Source: Patescibacteria group bacterium
GTDB taxonomy: Bacteria > Patescibacteriota > Minisyncoccia > Phycocordibacterales > PALSA-1337
Reading direction: 5' to 3'
Length of the DNA: 45,301 nucleotides
Assembly (NCBI GenBank): GCA_018970245.1
Contig: JAGWWT010000009.1
Location: 1-45,301, forward strand
The number at the start of each line of letters is the position of its first letter. Position 1 is the first letter of the stretch. Below, piece after piece: positions 40,029 through 45,213 of this stretch. A program made the position numbers and the translations under genes. The notes beneath the pieces were generated by a model that worked only from the letters and a program-made list of their open reading frames with translations, was not told the DNA's origin and made no database searches.

Positions 40029-41364
40029 GCTCTATAATGGCGTTCGGTTACTGGGCAATGGCCCCAGCATCCGCAACGTACAGAAGATAGACCTTGGTGC
40101 CATGCCCATGATCCTGTGCATGGCTCGTACAGGCTTACAGATTGATCCAGATCACTTTGCCCGGCTGGAAAAGACTCTGGTGGATGATATGGACAGGATC
40201 ACTGAGGATGTCCATACCATCACGGGCCACTACATCAACCTAGATTCCGGGGATCAAGTATCGGAGCTGTTATTCAAGAAGCTGAAGCTGAAGCAAGCCC
40301 GTTTCAAACTCACCAACAGCGGGGATCGGGAGAGTGTCGAGGATGAAGTGCTGAAAGCAATCCAGCACGATCATCCCGTGGTGCCCAAAATCCTGGACTA
40401 TAAGGAGTGCAGCAAACTGCTGGGAACTTATGTTAGACCCATACCTAAACTTGCCAAACGCGATAGTGATAGCGTGCCCAGATTGTTTCCAAACCTCACA
40501 ACTACTCGTGTGCCTTCCGGTAGACTGGCCTGTAAACAACCAAATCTACTTGCTATGCCAGCACGTACCAACAGGGGCAGGGACATCAGGCGTGGATTTA
40601 TTACCAAGCCTGGCTGGTCCTATGTGTCGGTGGATGAGTCCCAGATCGAGGTTAGGCTAACGGCCCATTGCTCCGGTGATCCCGGATTGATCCGAGTCTA
40701 TGAGAATGAGGAGGATGTGTACAGTGACTTCGCCATCACAGCTTTCCATTTACCCGATCTACGTTATCGGGATGACACCGGATGGCACTATCCTGGAGTT
40801 CATAGGATGGATCACCGTTATCCGGCCAAGACCTGCATACTGGCTGCTATTTATGATGTGTCTGCTAAGGGATTGCTTGAGCAGATGCCCCCAGGACTCG
40901 GATGGACAGAGGACAAGTGCCAAGACTTAATCAACGCCTTCTACATGAAGTATCCCGGCATCTTGGAGGACCGCAAGAAGTATCACCGTACTGCCCGCAG
41001 GCTGGGTTACGTGTGGGATATGTGGGGCCGCATCCTCCAAGTGGCTGCTGTGCGATCCGTCCACAACTGGGTAGTGAGTGCAGCTCTGCGGGAGGTAGGT
41101 AACTTCCCCTACCAGTCTGGGGCACAAGGCACGATCAAACTGACAATGGCAGCCGTCCAGGATGACTTGGAGCAATGCGGGATGCTGGAGGTAATCCATC
41201 CCTTATTGCAGGTCCATGATGAGTTGCTATTTGAGGCTAGGGATGATGTAGTGGACGAGCTGATAGAGTCAGTCAAGTACAGGTTCGAGAGTTGTGCTCC
41301 CCTCCGTGTGCCGATCAAAGCCGGAGGAGCCAAGGCAGCAACGTGGGGAGATTTGGACAAGTAA
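40021..41364 (+). CDS. Family A DNA polymerase, polymerase domain only
   Basis: 447 residues; no 5'-3' or 3'-5' exonuclease domain (the latter is in the 38089 gene). Motif A is VDESQIE (Asp 205), motif B RYPAKTCILAAIYD (Arg 266, Lys 270, Leu 274, Tyr 278), motif C QVHDELLFE (His 399-Glu 401); catalytic residues are present. The residue equivalent to E. coli Phe 762 is Leu, which viral surveys associate with temperate or slow phages. The Tyr after the motif A Asp is Glu, and NFG of motif B is ILA, both unusual. It should act as the phage replicase with the UDG-exonuclease protein. Confidence 0.85.
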   Translation: MTRLYNGVRLLGNGPSIRNVQKIDLGAMPMILCMARTGLQIDPDHFARLEKTLVDDMDRITEDVHTITGHYINLDSGDQVSELLFKKLKLKQARFKLTNSGDRESVEDEVLKAIQHDHPVVPKILDYKECSKLLGTYVRPIPKLAKRDSDSVPRLFPNLTTTRVPSGRLACKQPNLLAMPARTNRGRDIRRGFITKPGWSYVSVDESQIEVRLTAHCSGDPGLIRVYENEEDVYSDFAITAFHLPDLRYRDDTGWHYPGVHRMDHRYPAKTCILAAIYDVSAKGLLEQMPPGLGWTEDKCQDLINAFYMKYPGILEDRKKYHRTARRLGYVWDMWGRILQVAAVRSVHNWVVSAALREVGNFPYQSGAQGTIKLTMAAVQDDLEQCGMLEVIHPLLQVHDELLFEARDDVVDELIESVKYRFESCAPLRVPIKAGGAKAATWGDLDK

Positions 41365-41369
41365 TGAAC

Positions 41370-41382
41370 TGTAATGATTACA
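41370..41382. repeat. Dispersed palindrome TGTAATGATTACA
   Basis: Exact, central G, between the polymerase stop and the promoter at 41402. Confidence 0.92.
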
Positions 41383-41401
41383 TAATTCCCACAGTTTAGG
41401 A

Positions 41402-41430
41402 TTGACAGGGAGTTAAACCTGTGATACAGT
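41402..41430 (+). promoter_or_regulatory. Promoter of the Cys-repeat gene
   Basis: TTGACA (41402-41407), 17 bases, TACAGT (41425-41430). TTGACAGG, AGTTAA and CCTGTG repeat the 32316 promoter at the same spacing, and the palindrome at 41370-41382 lies 19 bases upstream of the -35. Confidence 0.65.
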
Positions 41431-41448
41431 TCTGTCAAGGATTAAGCC

Positions 41449-41484
41449 ATGATACTCAATGATGAACCAGGGGGAGGACAATAA
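41449..41484 (+). CDS. Short leader peptide MILNDEPGGGQ
   Basis: Eleven codons and a TAA that overlaps the next ATG by one base (TAATG). A near-identical frame start recurs at 42196. It may be a coupled leader or the stump of a gene split by insertion of the Cys-repeat ORF. Confidence 0.35.
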   Translation: MILNDEPGGGQ

Positions 41485-42212
41485 TGGAATGGCTAACAGA
41501 TTCAAGACGAAACAAGTGCTCGGTTGAATATTTCGGGTCGCGTGAGAAGGCACAAAAAGCTCTCGACTCACTGGAAGGCTGCAAGGGCTGTGTTAACTGC
41601 TCGGACTGCTCGGGCTGTTCGCGCCTCTCGGGCTGCTCGCGCTGCTCGTACTGTTCGGACTGCTCGCGCTGCTCGTACTGCTCGGGCTGCAAGGGCTGCT
41701 TGTACTGCTCGGGCTGCAAGGGCTGTGTTAACTGCTCGGACTGCTCGGACTGCTCGGACTGCTCTGGATGCTCGGGCTGCTTGGACTGCTCGTACTGCTC
41801 GTACTGCTCAGACTGCTCACGCTGCTCAGGCTGCAAGGGCTGCTCGCGCTGCTCGGACTGCTCGCGCTTCTCGAATAACTCAGAAAAAAAAGAAGCACCG
41901 GCCCAAGTGCCGCGAGTACCAGACCTGCACCGCCTCGTCTACGAGGCCGCAAAGCAGCCTAACGCGCTGGAAATGTACAGTTGGCACACCTGCAAGAACA
42001 CGCACTGCCGCGCCGGATGGGCCGTCACACTAGCTGGTCCCGAGGGCAAAGCTCTTGAGAAACAAGTCGGTACGGAACTTGCGGCGATGATGATCTACGA
42101 CGCGAGCTGCCCCGGATACAAGATCAACCCTGCGCGGTTCTATGACTCTAACGAGGACGCGCTGGCCGATATGAAGAGGCTGGCGGAGGCAAGCCATGAT
42201 ACTCAACGATGA
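41484..42212 (+). CDS. Cysteine-triplet repeat protein
   Basis: 242 residues with GGGAGGA before the ATG. Residues 33-128 are 32 consecutive triplets of the form C-x-x (mostly CS followed by D, G, R or Y), with only one Cys replaced (by Leu); residues 129-137 are FSNNSEKKE. A Trp/His/Cys domain follows (residues about 147-242; YSWHTCKNTHCRAGW, MMIYDASCPG). The regular spacing could bind many metals or iron-sulfur units, form a disulfide ladder or give a solenoid. The C-terminal domain occurs, to my memory, in other phage and soil-bacterial repeat proteins of unknown role. A 135-base unit inside is duplicated. Confidence 0.65.
   Translation: MEWLTDSRRNKCSVEYFGSREKAQKALDSLEGCKGCVNCSDCSGCSRLSGCSRCSYCSDCSRCSYCSGCKGCLYCSGCKGCVNCSDCSDCSDCSGCSGCLDCSYCSYCSDCSRCSGCKGCSRCSDCSRFSNNSEKKEAPAQVPRVPDLHRLVYEAAKQPNALEMYSWHTCKNTHCRAGWAVTLAGPEGKALEKQVGTELAAMMIYDASCPGYKINPARFYDSNEDALADMKRLAEASHDTQR
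41580..41867 (+). repeat. Nine-base-type repeat encoding C-x-x triplets
   Basis: The DNA is a CTGCTCG-rich tract with a three-codon period. CKG-CVN-CSD at triplets 1-3 recurs at triplets 16-18, an offset of 135 bases, so the array has grown by segment duplication. The reverse strand gives false long ORFs. Confidence 0.85.
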
Positions 42213-42231
42213 GCAGCTAGAATTTCTATGA
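42196..42231 (+). other. Second MILNDE-type short frame
   Basis: ATG followed by MILNDEQLEFL and TGA, overlapping the end of the Cys-repeat gene in another frame. The first 22 bases around it match 41445-41466 with two differences, forming direct repeats on either side of that gene. Likely a duplication relic rather than an expressed gene. Confidence 0.4.
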
Positions 42232-42247
42232 TTGAGAGGAGGTAGTG

Positions 42248-42697
42248 ATGTCCAGCAAACCACTAACAAAGAAGTTGCGCCAGCAGATGGCCCAGTCCGT
42301 TGCAGGATCAGGGCCAAGCCTTATCCCACAAGCACCACCACCCCGGCCCAAGCCCGAGCCAGAAGAGGAAGCACCATCCATTGATCTTCTGATAGCGGAC
42401 ACGGATGACCGGGATACCCTCCGATCCCTAATCAAGAGCCACGTCGAACTGAACAACCAACTCAGTGGGCTGGAGAAGGCCATCAAGCCCATCAAGGACC
42501 GCATTAAGGCCATTGTGGGAGACTACGGGATCGAGCGAGCTATCTGTGATGGCACCAAGATCAGCTATAGCCACTCCCAGCGATCCACGATCAACGGCAC
42601 AAAGCTGCTGGGAGCTGGGATTGATCCAGACATCATCACCCGCTGCACGGATGTCTCGGATGTCTACACTCTCAAGGTCACACCGGAGAAGGTATGA
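42248..42697 (+). CDS. Hypothetical helical protein
   Basis: 149 residues from ATG 42248 with GGAGG upstream (a GTG three bases earlier is less likely). The N-terminal 55 residues are Pro/Glu-rich; residues about 55-105 form a coiled-coil helix (VELNNQLSGLEKAIKPIKDRIK); the tail is beta-rich with TKISYSHSQRSTI, resembling Gp157-like or nuclease-inhibitor proteins in layout only. Its stop overlaps the next ATG. Function unknown. Confidence 0.5.
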   Translation: MSSKPLTKKLRQQMAQSVAGSGPSLIPQAPPPRPKPEPEEEAPSIDLLIADTDDRDTLRSLIKSHVELNNQLSGLEKAIKPIKDRIKAIVGDYGIERAICDGTKISYSHSQRSTINGTKLLGAGIDPDIITRCTDVSDVYTLKVTPEKV

Positions 42698-42840
42698 TCG
42701 GCATCCTCATACTCTCCAGTGTCGGCCTATACCTTGTGGCAATGTCCCTCCGGGCTCCCAAGCCCGATCACCCACACATCAATGAAGTCTGCATGAGACT
42801 GCGGAACCTCCCACCAATAAAAAAAGGCCGGGGTTTTTAG
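42694..42840 (+). CDS. 48-residue membrane protein read into the terminator
   Basis: ATGA overlap with the preceding stop. MIGILILSSVGLYLVAMS is one membrane helix. The last residues (KKGRGF) and the TAG are encoded by the hairpin that terminates the opposing parB transcript. No family recognised. Confidence 0.45.
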   Translation: MIGILILSSVGLYLVAMSLRAPKPDHPHINEVCMRLRNLPPIKKGRGF

Positions 42841-42849
42841 CCCCGGCCT
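42818..42849 (-). terminator. Rho-independent terminator of the parB-like gene
   Basis: GGCCGGGG (42826-42833) pairs with CCCCGGCC (42841-42848) around TTTTTAG. On the minus strand the stem is followed by seven T's. On the plus strand no T-run follows, so it terminates the leftward transcript. Confidence 0.8.
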
Positions 42850-42860
42850 CCCATCCCAAG

Positions 42861-42873
42861 CGTAATAATTACA
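42861..42873. repeat. Dispersed palindrome CGTAATAATTACA (one mismatch, central A)
   Basis: Lies between terminator and parB-like stop codon (42875-42877), so the gene has a site at each end. Confidence 0.75.
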
Positions 42874-42874
42874 C

Positions 42875-44128
42875 TTAGGAAACGATCTTAGTCAGCTCCT
42901 TCCTGAGTTGTTCGTCCGTGATCTCTCCAGAAAAGCACCGCTGGAAAGCCACAGCAATGGCGATCACAGCCGCGTGTGATCCCGGCAGAGTCAGCTCACT
43001 CACTACCTTCCGCATCTCTGCCGCATTGAGAGCAACGTGTTGGGTGCTGGCCTTCTCCTTGACGGCAGCCTTCTTGACATCTGCCGAGCTGACCTTCTTG
43101 GCCTCCTTGCCAGCTTTGGCAGGCTTCTCTCCGGCAACCTTGGCAGCCTTGGACGCCACATACTTCTCAAACTTCTCCATGGCTGCCTCATACTCCTTCT
43201 TGGCCGCGTCGAAGTCCGCTTCCGCAATAGCCCGGACCTTCTCCGCTTCCTTGAACGCTGTGGCCGCTGCCTTCTTGTCTTTGGCATTGTCAAACTTCTG
43301 CCGGGATGCGGCATAAGCCTCCGCTGCCTGTGTGGTTTTGTTCTTGAGAGTTTCCTGAGCCTGATTGAATGTGGCTTCCGTCTGAGTCACGGCATCCTGG
43401 AAACCCTGTTTCTTGGCGTTCTCTTCCGCTTCCTTCTTCTCCCTGGCGAGCAACTTCTCCTCATCCCGTTCCTCAGTCTCCAGAGCCTTCTGCCGTTCCT
43501 GTTCCGCACGTTCCAGGACTGCCGTGCGCTTCTCAGCGGGCACTTTGGTCAGCTCATAGGCAGCAGCCACACCAATGAGCCCGTTGTGAATCTTCTCCTG
43601 CACCGATTTGGGCAGCTCCAGAAACGAGAGAGTCATGTTGATGAAGCTGTTACTGGCAGGTTGAATCTTGTTTCCCTTCCTGCCTCCCGGACGGCTGAAT
43701 ACCTCCCGGACTTCCATCTTGCTGAGCCCGGCGTCCAGCAGACGCTTAATGGCAATCGCCTGATCCATCGGGGATTGATTCTCCCGCTCCATGTTCTCGG
43801 CCAGTTGCCGCTTGAGCCTGGACTTGGTATCGGCGGATTCCCGAACAATTGCTGGAACCGTGAGGCCGGCAGCTTGAGTTTTGTTGAGAAATTCCACGGC
43901 TGCCAGCCGATAGAATCCCGTGGTCAATCGGTACTTGTGGCCGTTGGCGCCGGGTTGGATCAATTCAACTTCCACGGGCTCCATAACCCCACCAGTGGAT
44001 ACGATGCTGGACGCCAGGGATTGAATCCGAGTGTCCTTTAGGCCGAACCGCGTATTGTCATCTGCCAAAATCTCCTTGGGATCGAGATTCAGCAGCTCTC
44101 CCGAAGCTACTGCACTTGCCTTTGCCAT
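42875..44128 (-). CDS. Orphan ParB/KorB-like DNA-binding protein
   Basis: 417 residues, AGAGGAG before the ATG. The ParB/RepB N-terminal domain has GFYRLAA (71-77, the GxxRxxA CTP-site element) and ENMEREN (111-117, the ENxQR/D element). A helix-turn-helix with LPKSVQEKIHNGLI spans about 126-195. A long coiled coil (about 200-340) and a Lys/Ala-rich tail follow; the last 40 residues (SELTLPGSHAAVIAIAV) are globular. ParB proteins are CTP switches that load at parS; KorB is the regulatory version. No ParA gene is present. Dispersed palindromes flank the gene, making it the best candidate binder. Confidence 0.85.
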   Translation of the reverse strand: MAKASAVASGELLNLDPKEILADDNTRFGLKDTRIQSLASSIVSTGGVMEPVEVELIQPGANGHKYRLTTGFYRLAAVEFLNKTQAAGLTVPAIVRESADTKSRLKRQLAENMERENQSPMDQAIAIKRLLDAGLSKMEVREVFSRPGGRKGNKIQPASNSFINMTLSFLELPKSVQEKIHNGLIGVAAAYELTKVPAEKRTAVLERAEQERQKALETEERDEEKLLAREKKEAEENAKKQGFQDAVTQTEATFNQAQETLKNKTTQAAEAYAASRQKFDNAKDKKAAATAFKEAEKVRAIAEADFDAAKKEYEAAMEKFEKYVASKAAKVAGEKPAKAGKEAKKVSSADVKKAAVKEKASTQHVALNAAEMRKVVSELTLPGSHAAVIAIAVAFQRCFSGEITDEQLRKELTKIVS

Positions 44129-44175
44129 GTTACGCTCCTCTTTTGAGATGTACTGCTCGAAGGATTCCGCATTGC

Positions 44176-44204
44176 AAGGTATAACGCCTAGTCAAACCTG
44201 TCAA
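44176..44204 (-). promoter_or_regulatory. Promoter of the parB-like gene
   Basis: Minus strand TTGACAGGTT (from 44204), then ACT, then GTTATACC; -10 TATACC at 15 bases or TACCTT at 17. The pattern matches the helicase promoter at 32681. The palindrome at 44213-44225 ends 8 bases before its -35, fit for autoregulation. Confidence 0.65.
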
Positions 44205-44212
44205 GAAAAAAG

Positions 44213-44225
44213 TGTAATCATTACA
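44213..44225. repeat. Dispersed palindrome TGTAATCATTACA upstream of parB-like gene
   Basis: Exact, central C on this strand; includes the TAA stop of the GIY-YIG gene on the minus strand and lies just upstream of the parB promoter. Confidence 0.92.
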
Positions 44226-44544
44226 TCGAAAGTAGTCCGGCCAGCTTGCTCAACTCGGCCTTCTCCCTGGCTAAGTACCTGCACAGCGGGCATATAGAGT
44301 AAATTCCACGGGATGGAGATGCAGCACTTTGTTTATGCAGTTTCCTCTCCAGCGTCCTATCCCCAGGGAATATAGCTGCCAGCTCGAAGGTGATCCCAGC
44401 TCGCGCTACCGCATTCATCAGGCGAGCACCGCGCCCGTCCAGGTGATGACCTATCCGAGTCTCCAGGCTATCCACACTGGCAGTATAGCCGATGTAGTGG
44501 GTAGCGTGCTTGTAGGGAGTGTTGAAGTGGAGGATGTATATCAT
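44221..44544 (-). CDS. GIY-YIG nuclease-like protein
   Basis: 107 residues from ATG 44544, which overlaps the preceding TGA; a GTG at 44553 is less likely. MIYILHF and HYIGYT form the GIY-YIG core; the Arg in TRIGHH and the Glu in RTLERKLHKQ match the catalytic and metal-ligand positions. A Cys pair (CPLC) follows. Freestanding GIY-YIG enzymes in phages can be homing nucleases or host-DNA degraders. It sits just before the parB-like gene. Confidence 0.7.
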   Translation of the reverse strand: MIYILHFNTPYKHATHYIGYTASVDSLETRIGHHLDGRGARLMNAVARAGITFELAAIFPGDRTLERKLHKQSAASPSRGIYSICPLCRYLAREKAELSKLAGLLSM

Positions 44545-44756
44545 ACTTTCCACTTCCCATAGACTGGCTCCAGGACTCCATCCTCCAGGATGTCAGCCAA
44601 CGTGTAGTTAGGCTTGGCGTGCAGGTTAGGCCGGGGTTTCACAGCTCCGTTTTGGTGGTACTTGTCCAAGTGAGTAGCATACTTGTTAATAGTGAGTGTG
44701 CATCCACAGAACGAACAGTTGGTAGTGCGATTAAATCCGTTTCTCTCAATAGCCAT
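44541..44756 (-). CDS. Zinc-finger small protein
   Basis: 71 residues. CSFC (14-17) and HLDKYH form a C2H2-type finger, followed by a basic linker and an acidic end. It overlaps the GIY-YIG gene by 4 bases at its stop and the 44746 gene by 11 bases at its start. DNA binding is likely; the target is unknown. Confidence 0.6.
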   Translation of the reverse strand: MAIERNGFNRTTNCSFCGCTLTINKYATHLDKYHQNGAVKPRPNLHAKPNYTLADILEDGVLEPVYGKWKV

Positions 44757-44928
44757 TGACGTCCTCCCAGAACGCCAGCGTATCCTTCACAATCGCCCGC
44801 TCCTCACTAGTCAGCGTAGGGATGCGGAGTAGTCCGCGCAGCCTTACTAGCTCGTGCTCTATTTCCTCTTGCGTCCAATCAGGATCATACACACCCGACA
44901 TCCGTTGAAGGTGCTCCTCGTGATCCAT
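44746..44928 (-). CDS. Small acidic helical protein
   Basis: 60 residues with GAGGGG before the ATG. The sequence is charged and helical (DWTQEEIEHELVRLRGLL, LTSEERAIVKDTLAFW), like phage small regulators. It is the first gene after a 200-base structured leader and a consensus promoter. No family recognised. Confidence 0.55.
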   Translation of the reverse strand: MDHEEHLQRMSGVYDPDWTQEEIEHELVRLRGLLRIPTLTSEERAIVKDTLAFWEDVNGY

Positions 44929-44971
44929 AAACCACCCCTCTTTTTAATGTACCGAGCCAGCATACTAATGC

Positions 44972-45056
44972 TAGGGTGCTCGCTCCGCTCAGCTCACTAG
45001 TCCATCATGCTTCGCATGATGTCCGTGAGCTATCGCTCCGCTCGCAGCGCACCCTA
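44972..45056. other. Long nested hairpin in the leftward leader
   Basis: TAGGGTGC (44972-44979) pairs with GCACCCTA (45049-45056); inside AGCTCAC pairs with GTGAGCT (44991-44997 with 45025-45031); at the tip CATCATGC-TTC-GCATGATG is a perfect 8-bp mini-hairpin (45003-45021). The side bulges are direct repeats of CGCTCCGCTC. It may be an attenuator, an origin cruciform or a structured 5' RNA. Confidence 0.6.
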
Positions 45057-45076
45057 CGTTATACCCATCGTGCGGA

Positions 45077-45101
45077 GCACAGGCCGCGAAGCGGACTGTG
45101 C
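45077..45101. other. Second GCGAAGC hairpin
   Basis: GCACAG...CTGTGC encloses CCGC-GAA-GCGG with one mismatch; the core contains the stable GCGAAGC sequence. It lies between the promoter and the long hairpin, in the leader of the leftward transcript. Confidence 0.6.
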
Positions 45102-45136
45102 GGTTCTCCCTCTCCCTCTCCCTGAACCTAACTTCG

Positions 45137-45165
45137 ATTATAGCATACTTTCCAGGGATTGTCAA
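45137..45165 (-). promoter_or_regulatory. Consensus sigma70 promoter, leftward
   Basis: Minus strand TTGACA (complement of 45160-45165), exactly 17 bases, TATAAT (complement of 45137-45142). This is a perfect consensus match and the strongest promoter seen, driving the leftward 44928 to 42875 genes. Confidence 0.9.
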
Positions 45166-45180
45166 TAGCTAATATAAATT

Positions 45181-45213
45181 CCTCACTCATCTCTGAGGGG
45201 GTTTTCTAGTCAA
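45181..45213 (-). other. Hairpin at the end of the leftward junction gene
   Basis: CCTCA (45181-45185) can pair with TGAGG (45194-45198), followed by GGGTTTTC. As a minus-strand terminator the T-run is on the wrong side, so only a weak plus-strand terminator is possible. Support is low. Confidence 0.2.

Noticed and set aside
41456-41836. Antisense Gln/Glu/Pro repeat ORF
   Set aside because: Reverse reading of the Cys-triplet DNA repeat; same period, no initiation signal.
43037-44041. 334-codon frame antisense to the parB-like gene
   Set aside because: ParB motifs and start signals are on the minus strand; the plus frame is Leu/Arg-rich shadow sequence.
1138-44225. The palindromes as RNA terminators or as Fur/Zur boxes of the host
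   Set aside because: A one-base loop cannot fold as RNA and no T-runs follow. A Zur-like 7-1-7 box (GTAATNATTAC core) is similar, but a host metal regulator would not explain sites inside so many phage genes; kept only as a test case.
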